64,000 nt of DNA from Acidihalobacter aeolianus (GTDB lineage Bacteria; Pseudomonadota; Gammaproteobacteria; DSM-5130; Acidihalobacteraceae), in the NCBI RefSeq assembly GCF_001753165.1, contig NZ_CP017448.1:948462-1012461 (forward strand), given 5' to 3'. The notes below the pieces were generated by a model, which searched no databases, was not told where the DNA came from, and worked only from the letters and a program-made list of their open reading frames with translations. Position 1 is the stretch's first letter. Every line of letters begins with the position of its first letter. The position numbers and the translations under genes are program-made. Positions 1 through 8,568 of the stretch are shown here, one piece after another.

Positions 1-974
1 GTGGTGCCGAAGTCGTTGAAATAATTGGGATCCGACACGCGGTTGTAGTCGATGTAGGTCGACACCCGCGGCACGGGATTGGCCTGCTGGCGGAACGAGA
101 ACAGGTAGCGGGCACCGCCGAACTGGCGGTCGTAGGGGATGTAATCGGTATTGAGCTCGCTGTGACTGTGCGGGCTCAGATAGCGTAGCTGGGTGCCGAG
201 GCCGAAGCCGCGAGTCGAAAAGAGCTCGGGGATGAAGGTCGCATCCGCCTGCGGGGCGATGTTCCAGTAAATTGGCTGGCGGAACTGGAATCCGGCGTTG
301 GTGGTCTGGCCGATCATCGGCGGCAGCAGACCGGACTTGCGCCGGTTGCTGAGCGGGAAACTCAGGTAGGGCGTGTAGAGAATGGGCACGCCCTTGAAGC
401 GGATCAGCACGTTGCGCGCGGTGCCCTCGTCGTCGGCCTGGTCGAGGTGCACCTCGCTGGCGGACAGCTGCCAGGCGCGGCGGCCGATCGGGCAGGTGCT
501 GTAGGTCGCCTGCCTGAGGGCGGTCTGGTCGGGGCCCTGGCGGTCGATACGCGCGGCCTGGCCGTGCGCATGCGCCGGGAACAGGCGGTATTTTGCCAGG
601 TCGAGGGTGCCGGTCTGCCTGGCGAGGTCGTACTGACCGCTGGCGCCGGTGAGGCGCATGTCCGGCGTTTCAAGGGTCAAGGGTCCCGGCGAGACCGCAA
701 GCTGCGTGGCGTTGTCGAAATCCATGGCCTCGGAGAGCAGGGTCTGGTCGCCACGGGTCAGCTGGACGTGGCCCTCGAGGCGCGACACGCCGCGCGGGTC
801 GAGGAAGGCGCGGTCGGCGAGGACGTGGATCAGCTTGTCGCCGTAACGGGGCACCGCCGGCGGCGTTTCAATCGGGCAGAGATCCCACTCGCCCGGGGGC
901 GGCACGTCCGCGGCCACCGCGGCGCGCGCCAGCAGCACCCCCACGCACCCCGCGGCTAGAAGCCTCAGCCGCAC
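1..974 (-). CDS. lptD: LPS-assembly outer-membrane protein LptD (3' part cut by window edge)
   Basis: LptD is the outer-membrane beta-barrel that, plugged by LptE, inserts lipopolysaccharide into the outer leaflet. About 324 codons are visible, in an open frame that runs off the left edge. The N-terminus looks like a signal peptide (hydrophobic LLAAGCVGVLLA, cleavage near AVAA), followed by an OstA/LptA-like beta-jellyroll (LEGHVQLTRGDQTL, then MRLTGASGQYD). The family hallmarks of the barrel entry follow: YSTCPIGRRAWQLSASEVHLD-like text, LYTPYLSFPLSNRRKSGLLPP, then repeated beta-strands. A single Cys in the STCP motif matches one of the redox-sensitive LptD cysteines. I chose a GTG start at 974; no good ATG is in frame. 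Downstream of adk on the same strand, which is not the usual surA/pdxA neighbourhood. Confidence 0.93.
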   Translation of the reverse strand, partial: MRLRLLAAGCVGVLLARAAVAADVPPPGEWDLCPIETPPAVPRYGDKLIHVLADRAFLDPRGVSRLEGHVQLTRGDQTLLSEAMDFDNATQLAVSPGPLTLETPDMRLTGASGQYDLARQTGTLDLAKYRLFPAHAHGQAARIDRQGPDQTALRQATYSTCPIGRRAWQLSASEVHLDQADDEGTARNVLIRFKGVPILYTPYLSFPLSNRRKSGLLPPMIGQTTNAGFQFRQPIYWNIAPQADATFIPELFSTRGFGLGTQLRYLSPHSHSELNTDYIPYDRQFGGARYLFSFRQQANPVPRVSTYIDYNRVSDPNYFNDFGT

Positions 975-1016
975 CGGAGCGCTGCGGCGTGTCCGTGACG
1001 CCGGGACCGCATCGCG

Positions 1017-1685
1017 CTAGCGGGCCGGCTGCTGGGACAGCTTGGCGTCGATATCGGCGATGATGGCGGCGAAGATGGTGTCGACGTCGCCGACGCCAGC
1101 GATGCGCCGCAGGCGGTTGTCGCGTGCGTAGTATTCGATCAGCGGCGTGGTCTGGGCCTCGTACACCCCGAGCCGCTTGTCGATGGTTTCCTCATTGTCG
1201 TCGGCGCGGTGCGCCAGCTCGCCGCCGCACAGGTCGCACACGCCGCTGCGACGCGGCGGCGAGGTGAAGCTGTTGAACACCGCGCCGCAGCTCTTGCAAG
1301 TCAGCCGGCCCAGCAGGCGTTGCTTGAGGGTCGGTATGTCGACGTCGATGAGCAGGGCGAGGTCGAGCGGCAGGTCGGCGTCGGCCAGCATTTCGTCCAG
1401 GGCCACCGCCTGGGTCTGGTTGCGCGGGAAGCCGTCGAGGATGTAGCCCTGGGCCGCATCCGGCCGCGCCAGGCGCTCGCGGATCATGCCCAGCACGACG
1501 CTGTCGGGCACCAGTTGGCCGGCATCCATGTAGCCCTTGGCCTCGTGTCCCAGCTTGCTGCCGTCGCGTACGGCGGCGCGCAGCAGGTCGCCGGTCGAAA
1601 CCTGCGGGATGTTGTAGCGCTCGACCAGCCTCTGGCCCTGCGTGCCCTTGCCGGATCCGGGAGCCCCCAGGAGTACGATCCTCAT
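1017..1685 (-). CDS. adk: Adenylate kinase, zinc-binding LID form
   Basis: Cytoplasmic kinase interconverting ATP + AMP and 2 ADP. The 222-residue product has the P-loop GAPGSGKGT at residues 7-15, the AMP-binding segment near TGDLLRAAV, and the DGFPRNQTQA motif around 84-93. The LID domain carries four cysteines (C130, C133, C150, C153) in a CxxC-x16-CxxC pattern, so it should bind zinc as in Bacillus-type long adenylate kinases; the Escherichia coli enzyme lacks these cysteines. The frame is open upstream to 1865, but the canonical start MRIVLLG at 1685 is chosen because the upstream extension has no homology-like character and would run into the divergent ppa start. Confidence 0.97.
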   Translation of the reverse strand: MRIVLLGAPGSGKGTQGQRLVERYNIPQVSTGDLLRAAVRDGSKLGHEAKGYMDAGQLVPDSVVLGMIRERLARPDAAQGYILDGFPRNQTQAVALDEMLADADLPLDLALLIDVDIPTLKQRLLGRLTCKSCGAVFNSFTSPPRRSGVCDLCGGELAHRADDNEETIDKRLGVYEAQTTPLIEYYARDNRLRRIAGVGDVDTIFAAIIADIDAKLSQQPAR

Positions 1686-1725
1686 GTCGCGCCTCTGCCG
1701 TTTCAATCGTGGATGGTGGGCGCAA

Positions 1726-1775
1726 CTTATACCGGCTGGCCGCAGGGCGCGCAAGCAAGCGGCGGGGAGTATAAT
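1726..1775. promoter_or_regulatory. Candidate divergent promoters of adk and ppa
   Basis: On the minus strand TTGCGC (complement of 1749-1754) and TATAAG (complement of 1726-1731) are spaced 17 bp apart, about 41 nt before the adk ATG. On the plus strand a perfect TATAAT sits at 1770-1775, about 95 nt before ppa, without a convincing -35 box. Both are pattern matches only. Confidence 0.4.
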
Positions 1776-1867
1776 GCGCCGAGTCGTGGGGAGCGGCTGC
1801 GGCGGGCGCCACGGACGCCGCTTTGGCCAATCCCCGTCATTCGTCACCCCTTGCCTTGAGGACAATC

Positions 1868-2395
1868 ATGAATCTCGCCAAGCTGCCGGCCGGAGAGGCC
1901 TTGCCCGACGACTTCAACGTGGTCATCGAAATCCCCGCGCTCGCGCCGCCGGTCAAATACGAACTCGACAAGGACAGCGGCGCGCTGATGGTCGACCGCT
2001 TCATGGGCACGTCGATGGTCTATCCGTGCAATTACGGTTTCGTGCCGCACACCCTGTCCGAGGACGGCGACCCGGTGGACGTGCTCGTGGTCACGCCGAT
2101 TCCGCTGTACGCGGGCAGCGTGATCCGCTGCCGACCTGTGGGCATGCTGCAGATGACCGACGAGAAGGGCCCGGATGCGAAGATCATCGCGGTACCGGTG
2201 AACAAGCTCTATCCCGGCTACGCGCACGTCAAGTCACCCGAGGACCTGCCCGAATTCCTGCTCGGCCAGATCCGGCACTTCTTTGAACAGTACAAGGCCC
2301 TAGAGGCCGGCAAGTGGGTCAAGGTGGACGGCATCGAGGGTATCGATGCGGCACGCGCCGAGATTCTCGCCAGCGCCGCGCGCGCCCAGGGCTGA
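1868..2395 (+). CDS. ppa: Inorganic pyrophosphatase (family I)
   Basis: Hydrolyses pyrophosphate to phosphate in the cytoplasm, pulling biosynthetic reactions forward. The 175-residue product has the soluble family I signature: [16 protein letters not shown] near the start, [11 protein letters not shown], and the metal-binding [10 protein letters not shown] segment carrying the catalytic aspartates, then the lysine-rich active-site text [12 protein letters not shown]. Length matches bacterial hexameric enzymes. The start ATG at 1868 is preceded by TTGAGGACA, a usable ribosome binding site; a longer frame begins at 1823 but adds only non-family residues. Divergent from adk and followed 24 bp later by the mrdA operon. 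Confidence 0.97.
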   Translation: MNLAKLPAGEALPDDFNVVIEIPALAPPVKYELDKDSGALMVDRFMGTSMVYPCNYGFVPHTLSEDGDPVDVLVVTPIPLYAGSVIRCRPVGMLQMTDEKGPDAKIIAVPVNKLYPGYAHVKSPEDLPEFLLGQIRHFFEQYKALEAGKWVKVDGIEGIDAARAEILASAARAQG

Positions 2396-2419
2396 GGCGG
2401 GCGTGAGCCGGGGGGAGGC

Positions 2420-4363
2420 GTGTCGCGTCGGCAATCCCTGAGGGATCCGCGTCAGGAAAGGCGGCAGTTCGCATGGCGGGCCATCGTGATGGGGCTGGCG
2501 GTCGTCGCCCTGTATGCGGTGATGGTCGCGCGCCTGATCTATCTGCAGGTGATCGACCATGAGCACTATGCCGCCATGTCGCACGACAACCGCGTGCATA
2601 TTGCGGCGGTGCCGCCACCGCGTGGGCTGATCTACGACCGGCACGGCGTGCTGCTGGCCGAGAACGTGCCCTCGTACAGCCTCGACGTCACCCCCGAGCA
2701 AGTGCCGGACATGGCAGGCACGCTGGAAGCGCTCAAGTCGGTGGTGGCGCTCACCCCGGATGACATCCGACGCTTCAAGCAGGCCCTGCGGCGCAAGTGG
2801 CCGTTCCAGACGGTGCCGCTGCGCTTCGATCTGACGCCGGAGGAGGTGGCGCGCTTCGCGGTGCAGCGCTACCGCTTCCCCGGCGTCGACATCAAGGCGC
2901 GGTTGCGCCGCTACTACCCCTTCGGCGGCGCCATGGTCGACGCGGTGGGTTACGTCGGGCGCATCGACGCCGCCGAGCTGCAGCACGTCGACGGGCAGAA
3001 CTACGCAGGCACCACCCATTACGGCAAGACCGGAGTCGAGGCGTTCTATCAGGAGCGTCTGCACGGCCGGGTGGGTTACGACCAGATCGAGGTCAACGCC
3101 AAGGGGCGGCAGATTCGCGTGCTTTCGCATCAGCCGCCGGTGCCGGGCGACGACCTCATCCTGAGTCTGGATGCCGGTCTGCAGCAGGTGGCCGAGGAGG
3201 CGCTGGCCGGGCGCGAGGGCGCGGCCGTGGCCATCGATCCGCGCAACGGTGACGTGCTCGCCCTGGTCAGCGCGCCCAGCTACGACCCGAATTGGTTCGT
3301 CGACGGCATTTCCAGTAAGCGCTACGCCGAATTGCGCAAGAACGCGTGGCGGCCGTTGTTCAACCGGGCGCTGGCCGGGCAGTATCCGCCGGGTTCGACG
3401 ATCAAGCCGTTCATGGCCCTGGCCGGGCTCGCCAACGGCGTGGTGACCGCGGATCAACAGATTTACTGCGGCCCGTACTGGCAGATACCGGGCGACCCCG
3501 CGCAGCGCAAATATCGAGACTGGAACCGCTACGGTCACGGCATGACCGACGTGTCCAAGGCGATCACCCAATCGGTCGACGTGTACTTCTACCGTCTGGC
3601 CTTCCAGCTCGGCATCGAGCGCATGCACGGCTTCCTGTCGCGCTTCGGTTTCGGCAGCGCCACCGACATCGACACCACTGGCGAGATGGGCGGGCTGTTG
3701 CCAACGCCGGCCTGGAAGCGCCGCGCGCGCAACGAGGTCTGGTATCCGGGCAACACCGTGGTGGCCGGCATCGGCCAGGGCTTCGTCCTGGCCACGCCGC
3801 TGCAGCTGGCCGACGCCACGGCCGCCCTGTCCATGCGTGGCGAACGGTTCCGCCCCCGCCTGCTGCGCGCGGTGCGTGACCCGATCAGCGGCAAGGTGAG
3901 TGAACGTCCCGCCGACGCGCTGCAGCCGGTGCAGGTACGGCAGAGTTACTGGCAGGCGGTGCTGCGTGGCATGCGCAACGTGACCCAGCGCCCGGACGGC
4001 ACCGCCTATCGCCAATTCCGCGGTTTCGACTACGTGGTTGCGGGCAAGACCGGTACGGCGCAGGTGACCTCGCACATTCACTCGGACAACTCGTCCGAGG
4101 CCACGATTCCCTATCGCCTGCGCGACAATGGGCTGTTCATCGCCTTCGCCCCCGCCGATCATCCGCTGATCGCAGTGGCAGTGGTGGTGGAACACGGCGG
4201 CGGCGGCGACGTGAGCGCGGCCCCGGTGGCCCGACGCATGCTTGCCTATTACCTCGAGCACAATACCGAAAGGCGCAACGGCCGCCTGGTACTCAAGCCG
4301 GACCTGCCGGCACAGCTCGATCTGCAGCCCACCCAGCCGCGCCAGGCGGGAGCGCCCTCATGA
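2420..4363 (+). CDS. mrdA: Penicillin-binding protein 2, elongasome transpeptidase
   Basis: Class B PBP that cross-links peptidoglycan in the rod-elongation complex, anchored in the inner membrane. The 647-residue protein has one N-terminal membrane segment (about residues 20-43), the dimerisation domain (RGLIYDRHGVLLAEN from 68), and a transpeptidase domain with S326-T-I-K329 (nucleophile), S385-V-D387 and K543-T-G545. The SxD form instead of SxN is normal for PBP2. A GTG start at 2420 is preceded by GGGGGAGG only a few bases away; an internal ATG at about 2489 would delete the start of the membrane anchor. The stop overlaps the mrdB ATG by 4 bp (ATGA), so the two partner proteins are translationally coupled. 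Confidence 0.97.
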   Translation: MSRRQSLRDPRQERRQFAWRAIVMGLAVVALYAVMVARLIYLQVIDHEHYAAMSHDNRVHIAAVPPPRGLIYDRHGVLLAENVPSYSLDVTPEQVPDMAGTLEALKSVVALTPDDIRRFKQALRRKWPFQTVPLRFDLTPEEVARFAVQRYRFPGVDIKARLRRYYPFGGAMVDAVGYVGRIDAAELQHVDGQNYAGTTHYGKTGVEAFYQERLHGRVGYDQIEVNAKGRQIRVLSHQPPVPGDDLILSLDAGLQQVAEEALAGREGAAVAIDPRNGDVLALVSAPSYDPNWFVDGISSKRYAELRKNAWRPLFNRALAGQYPPGSTIKPFMALAGLANGVVTADQQIYCGPYWQIPGDPAQRKYRDWNRYGHGMTDVSKAITQSVDVYFYRLAFQLGIERMHGFLSRFGFGSATDIDTTGEMGGLLPTPAWKRRARNEVWYPGNTVVAGIGQGFVLATPLQLADATAALSMRGERFRPRLLRAVRDPISGKVSERPADALQPVQVRQSYWQAVLRGMRNVTQRPDGTAYRQFRGFDYVVAGKTGTAQVTSHIHSDNSSEATIPYRLRDNGLFIAFAPADHPLIAVAVVVEHGGGGDVSAAPVARRMLAYYLEHNTERRNGRLVLKPDLPAQLDLQPTQPRQAGAPS

Positions 4364-5472
4364 GGCAGGATACGATGGACAGCGGCATCGCCTATTGGCT
4401 GCGACGCCTGCATGTGGATTCGATGCTGCTGCTGGCCCTGCTTGCGCTGATCGCTACCGGCCTGTTCATTCTGTACAGCGCGAGCGGGCAGAACGCGGAC
4501 ATGGTCGCGCGCCAGTCAACCCGCCTGCTGCTGGCGCTAGGCGTCATGGCCCTGGTGGCACAGGTACCCGTGGCACGCCTGCGTCAGTGGGCGCCCTGGC
4601 TCTATTTCGCTGGACTGCTGCTGTTGCTCGGCGTGCTGCTGTTCGGGCAGGTCGGTATGGGTGCGCGGCGCTGGCTGGATCTTGGCTTCATGCGCTTCCA
4701 ACCCTCGGAAATCATGAAGCTCGCGGTGCCGATGATGCTCGCCTGGTACTTCGCCGAGCGCCCGCTGCCGCCTACCGGCAAGCAGCTGGTCATCGCGGGT
4801 GCGATCGTGCTGTTGCCGGTGCTGCTGATCGCCAAGGAGCCCGATCTGGGCACCGCCCTGCTGGTCGGCATGGTCGGTCTGTTCGTGATCTTCTTCGCTG
4901 GACTGAGCTATCGCACCATGGCTGTCTTCGCCGTGCTCGGGCTGGGATCGCTGCCGGTGCTGTGGCATTTCATGCATGGCTACCAGCGCGAACGCGTGCT
5001 CACCTTCCTCGACCCTGAGCGGGATCCCCTGGGTGCCGGCTACCACATCATCCAGTCGATGATCGCGGTGGGTTCGGGCGGGGTTTACGGCACGGGCTGG
5101 CTCAACGGCACCCAGGCTCAGCTCGATTTCCTGCCCGAGCGCTCGACCGATTTCATCTTCTCGGTATTCGGCGAGGAGTTCGGCCTGATCGGTGCGCTGA
5201 TCCTGCTCGCCCTGTACGTCTTCATCGTGCTGCGCGGGCTGGATATCGCCCTGCGTGCGCAGGACACCTACTCGCGGCTGGTTGCCGGAAGCCTGAGCAT
5301 GATGTTTTCGGTTTACGTGTTCGTGAACGTGGGCATGGTCATTGGACTGTTGCCGGTGGTGGGCGTGCCGTTGCCGCTGGTGAGCTATGGCGGCACCTCG
5401 ATGGTGACCATCATGGCGGCTTTCGGTATGCTCATGGGCATTCATTCGCACCGCAGACTGGTGGCCCATTGA
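4360..5472 (+). CDS. mrdB: Peptidoglycan glycosyltransferase RodA (MrdB), SEDS family
   Basis: Polytopic SEDS enzyme that polymerises glycan strands from lipid II with PBP2 in the elongasome. The 370-residue product shows about ten hydrophobic segments, the family motif GARRWLDLGFMRFQPSEIMK near 100-120, LAKEPDLGTALL-like text containing the catalytic Asp region (KEPDLGTALL), FLPERSTDFIFSVFGEEFG, and the C-terminal PLPLVSYGGTSM. ATG at 4360 overlaps the mrdA stop; a second ATG at 4375 is equally acceptable and gives a more typical N-terminus. Second gene of the shape/lytic operon mrdA-mrdB-mltB-rlpA-dacA. Confidence 0.97.
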   Translation: MRQDTMDSGIAYWLRRLHVDSMLLLALLALIATGLFILYSASGQNADMVARQSTRLLLALGVMALVAQVPVARLRQWAPWLYFAGLLLLLGVLLFGQVGMGARRWLDLGFMRFQPSEIMKLAVPMMLAWYFAERPLPPTGKQLVIAGAIVLLPVLLIAKEPDLGTALLVGMVGLFVIFFAGLSYRTMAVFAVLGLGSLPVLWHFMHGYQRERVLTFLDPERDPLGAGYHIIQSMIAVGSGGVYGTGWLNGTQAQLDFLPERSTDFIFSVFGEEFGLIGALILLALYVFIVLRGLDIALRAQDTYSRLVAGSLSMMFSVYVFVNVGMVIGLLPVVGVPLPLVSYGGTSMVTIMAAFGMLMGIHSHRRLVAH

Positions 5473-6524
5473 ACTGCTTATCCCCTGTTCCGGCCAGCCG
5501 GCGCCCCGGCCGCCGGCTGGCTGCGTTGCTCACCCTGCTAGCCGTCTGTCTGCCCGCAGCCCGGGCCGCCGACGACACATTCGCGCACCGTCCCCAGGTG
5601 CAGGCCTTCATCCAGCAAATGGTCAAGCAGGACAAGTTCGACAAGGCCTATCTGGAACGCCTGTTCGCCGACGCGCAGCCGCTGCCGGCGGTGATCTCGG
5701 CCATGCAGCGCCCGGCCGAGTCGCTGCCCTGGTACCGTTACCGCCCGATCTTCCTGACCGAACAGCGTATCCGCGAAGGCGTCGTTTTCTGGCGCAAGCA
5801 CCAGGCGGCACTGGCACGCGCGCAGCGCGCCTACGGCGTGCCGCCGCAGGTGATCACGGCGATCATCGGCGTGGAAAGCTATTACGGTCGGCACATGGGC
5901 ACCTTCCCGGTCTTCTCGACCCTTGCCACGCTGGGTTTCGACTACCCGCCGCGGGCCGACTTCTTCCGCCAGCAACTGGCGCAGTTCCTGCTGCTGGCGC
6001 GCGACGAGGGCATCGATCCGCTCAAGCCCAAGGGGTCCTACGCCGGGGCGATGGGGCAGGGCCAGTTCATGCCGGGCAGCTACCGGGCCTACGCGGTGGA
6101 TTTCGACGGTAACGGCGGTCGCGACCTGTGGAACGATCCGGTCGACGCCATCGGCAGTATTGGCAACTATCTGGCCAGGCACGGCTGGCGTGCCGACGGT
6201 TTCGTCGCAGCCCGTGCCCGGGTCGGCGGCACGCCCAAGGCCGCGCTGGACGCCGGCGTGCGCCCGAGCCTGTCGTCCAAGGCGCTGGCCGCTGCCGGCG
6301 TGCGCCCGGCGCATGCCCTGCCGAAGGATCATCGCTACGCACTGATCAGCCTGCAGACCCGGACCGATCCGGAGTACTGGGTGACCGGGCAGAACTTTTA
6401 CGTGATCACCCGCTACAACGCGAGCGCCCTCTATGCGATGGCGGTATATCAGCTCAGCGAGGCGATTCGCGACGCCTATGAACACGCGAAGGCGACGGAG
6501 GTCGCCAACCGGCACGGCTCATGA
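5469..6524 (+). CDS. mltB: Lytic murein transglycosylase B
   Basis: Cleaves the MurNAc-GlcNAc bond in the sacculus with formation of 1,6-anhydroMurNAc. The product of 351 residues begins with a basic stretch and a hydrophobic signal (about 12-33, ending AARA) without a clear lipobox, so it may be a soluble periplasmic form. The catalytic Glu is E136 in the IIGVESYYGRHMG motif of the MltB/SltB family, followed by GAMGQGQFMPGSY and DLWNDPVDAIGSIGNYL. The start is uncertain: TTG at 5469 overlaps the mrdB stop and is the only upstream start-like codon that keeps the whole signal sequence. The stop overlaps the rlpA ATG by 4 bp. Confidence 0.94.
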   Translation: MNCLSPVPASRRPGRRLAALLTLLAVCLPAARAADDTFAHRPQVQAFIQQMVKQDKFDKAYLERLFADAQPLPAVISAMQRPAESLPWYRYRPIFLTEQRIREGVVFWRKHQAALARAQRAYGVPPQVITAIIGVESYYGRHMGTFPVFSTLATLGFDYPPRADFFRQQLAQFLLLARDEGIDPLKPKGSYAGAMGQGQFMPGSYRAYAVDFDGNGGRDLWNDPVDAIGSIGNYLARHGWRADGFVAARARVGGTPKAALDAGVRPSLSSKALAAAGVRPAHALPKDHRYALISLQTRTDPEYWVTGQNFYVITRYNASALYAMAVYQLSEAIRDAYEHAKATEVANRHGS

Positions 6525-7273
6525 TCCGTTTCGGTCTGCTGCGTGGTGCACTCGCCGCCGGCCTCGCACTGCTGCTGTCCGCCTGCGCCACCCTGCCTCC
6601 GCCTCCATCGGGGCCGGCACCCAGCGGTGCCGGGCAGTCCTACGTGGTATTCGGCAAGCGCTACTACGTGCTGCCGACGGCACACGACTATGCCCAGCGG
6701 GGCATCGCCTCGTGGTACGGTCCCAATTTTCACGGCAAGCTCACCGCGAGCGGGGTGCCCTACAACATGTATGCCCTGACCGCCGCGAGCAAGGTGCTGC
6801 CGCTCGGCACCTGGGTGCGGGTGACCAATCTCGAAAATGGCAAGAAGGTGAGAGTCGAGATCAACGACCGTGGCCCTTTCGTCGCCAACCGCATCATCGA
6901 CCTGTCCTATACGGCAGCGAGCCGACTGGGCATGATCGGCCCGGGTACAGCCCTGGTCGAGGTGCAGGCGATCAACCCGCACAATCCGGCTGCCAACCCC
7001 CCGCCGCCGCTGGATGCCGCTCACGGCGGGCCGACGCCGCATATCTACATCCAGGTCGGCGCCTTCGGCCAGTTGGCCAATGCCAAGCGCTACCAGGCCA
7101 AGTTGGCGCTACGTGGCTTCGGTCCGATGGTGATCCAGCCCGGTCAGGTCGGCCCCAGTCAGACGCTGTATTTCGTGCGCCTTGGACCGATTGCGAGCGT
7201 GGCTGATGCCGACGCCACTGCCGCGCGCATGAGCGCGTTGGGCATCCAGCACTTCCAGGTCGGCGTGGAGTGA
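6521..7273 (+). CDS. rlpA: Septal-ring lytic transglycosylase RlpA, lipoprotein with SPOR domain
   Basis: RlpA proteins bind denuded glycan and in Pseudomonas cleave it at septa. The 250-residue product has a lipoprotein signal with lipobox LLSAC (Cys about residue 22), a double-psi beta-barrel domain (GIASWYGPNFHGKLTASG, then LPLGTWVRVTN and VRVEINDRGPF) and a C-terminal SPOR domain (YIQVGAFGQLANAKRY to the end). ATG overlaps the mltB stop in an ATGA arrangement. The SPOR domain implies localisation to division sites although the gene sits in an elongation operon, which is the common arrangement in gammaproteobacteria. Confidence 0.95.
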   Translation: MIRFGLLRGALAAGLALLLSACATLPPPPSGPAPSGAGQSYVVFGKRYYVLPTAHDYAQRGIASWYGPNFHGKLTASGVPYNMYALTAASKVLPLGTWVRVTNLENGKKVRVEINDRGPFVANRIIDLSYTAASRLGMIGPGTALVEVQAINPHNPAANPPPPLDAAHGGPTPHIYIQVGAFGQLANAKRYQAKLALRGFGPMVIQPGQVGPSQTLYFVRLGPIASVADADATAARMSALGIQHFQVGVE

Positions 7274-7364
7274 TGCCGTGCCGGCGTTTCGCATTCGTGA
7301 CACCGGGGTTAGAATCGCAACCCCCGAAGCACATCCCCCTTCCACCCTTCCAAGGTCCGTTGAT

Positions 7365-8552
7365 ATGCGCCTAGCTTTTCGCTCGTTGATTGTCCTGGCC
7401 GCCTGCCTGTTCTCTCTGCCTGTTTTCGCCGCAACACCAGCGCCGCTGCCGGTTCCGGTGCCGCCGATGTCGCCCATCGGTGCCAAATCCTATGTGCTGA
7501 TGGACTACCGCACGGGGCAGATTCTTGCCGAAAAGGACCCCGACGAGCGCCGTGCGCCGGCGAGCACGACCAAGCTGATGACCGCCTACGTGGTGTTCCA
7601 GGACCTCAAGGCCGGGCGCATTAAGCTCGATACCAAATTCCATGTCAGTGACAAGGCCTGGCGCCAGGGCGGATCGCGCATGTTCCTGAACCCCGGTTCG
7701 TCGGTGACCGTCAACGATCTGCTGCAAGGCCTGCTCATCCCGTCGGGCAACGATGCGGCAGTCGCGCTGGCGCAGGGTGTGGCCGGTACCACTGGGGCCT
7801 TCGTGTCGCTGATGAACGCCTATGCCAAGCAGCTGGGCCTGACCGATACCCATTATTCGGACGTGAACGGCCTGCCCAAGCCGGACCTCTACACCTCGGC
7901 CATGGACCTCGCCAAGCTCTCGCGCGCCATCATTGCCCAATTCCCCGAGTACTATCACTATTTCGCCGAGAAGTCGTTCACCTGGAACAACATCAAGCAG
8001 TACAACTACAACAAGCTGCTGTGGCGCGACCCCAGCGTGGACGGCCTCAAGACCGGCTACACCAGCGAAGCCGGCTACATCCTCGCCTCCTCGGCCGAGC
8101 GCAACGGCACGCGTCTGATCGCGGTGGTGATGGGCGTGAACCTGCCCAAGGCCAGTAGCGAGCAGAATTACATCAACCTCGCCCGGGTCTCCGAAGCACT
8201 GCTTAACTACGGTTTCCGTTTCTTTGCCACGCACAAGCTCTACAGCGCCGGACAGGCACTGAACACAGTGCGGGTCTGGGGTGGTGCGCATGAACACGTC
8301 AAGCTTGGATTGGCCCAGGATCTGTACGTGACCGTACCCTCCGGCCAGTACCACAACCTCAAGGCGGTCATGTCGCTCGACCCGTCCCTGCAGGCGCCGG
8401 TTGCCCAGGGGCAGACGGTGGGCGACGTGAAGGTCACCCTGGCCGGCAAGACCGTCACCCAGGTGCCGCTGGTGGCGCTTGAGGCCGACCCGCGCGGCAA
8501 TCTGTGGCAGCGCGTGCGCGATGTCGTGCTCAAGTGGTTCGCACACAAATAG
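7365..8552 (+). CDS. dacA: D-alanyl-D-alanine carboxypeptidase (PBP5/6 type)
   Basis: Periplasmic low-molecular-mass PBP that removes the terminal D-Ala from peptidoglycan pentapeptides. The 395-residue product has a cleavable signal peptide (to FAA near residue 23), the active-site motifs S67-T-T-K70, S127-G-N129 and K229-T-G231, the beta-rich C-terminal domain and a final amphipathic helix (NLWQRVRDVVLKWFAHK) that anchors the enzyme to the inner membrane. The frame is open from 7278, but ATG at 7365 directly begins the signal peptide. It ends the rod-shape operon; the next gene starts 16 bp downstream. Confidence 0.96.
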   Translation: MRLAFRSLIVLAACLFSLPVFAATPAPLPVPVPPMSPIGAKSYVLMDYRTGQILAEKDPDERRAPASTTKLMTAYVVFQDLKAGRIKLDTKFHVSDKAWRQGGSRMFLNPGSSVTVNDLLQGLLIPSGNDAAVALAQGVAGTTGAFVSLMNAYAKQLGLTDTHYSDVNGLPKPDLYTSAMDLAKLSRAIIAQFPEYYHYFAEKSFTWNNIKQYNYNKLLWRDPSVDGLKTGYTSEAGYILASSAERNGTRLIAVVMGVNLPKASSEQNYINLARVSEALLNYGFRFFATHKLYSAGQALNTVRVWGGAHEHVKLGLAQDLYVTVPSGQYHNLKAVMSLDPSLQAPVAQGQTVGDVKVTLAGKTVTQVPLVALEADPRGNLWQRVRDVVLKWFAHK

Positions 8553-8568
8553 GGTGGAAGCTGCGCCA

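Noticed and set aside
2300-4261. Long antisense open frame of about 650 codons
   Set aside because: It lies entirely opposite mrdA, which has clear catalytic motifs; long antisense frames are expected at this GC content.
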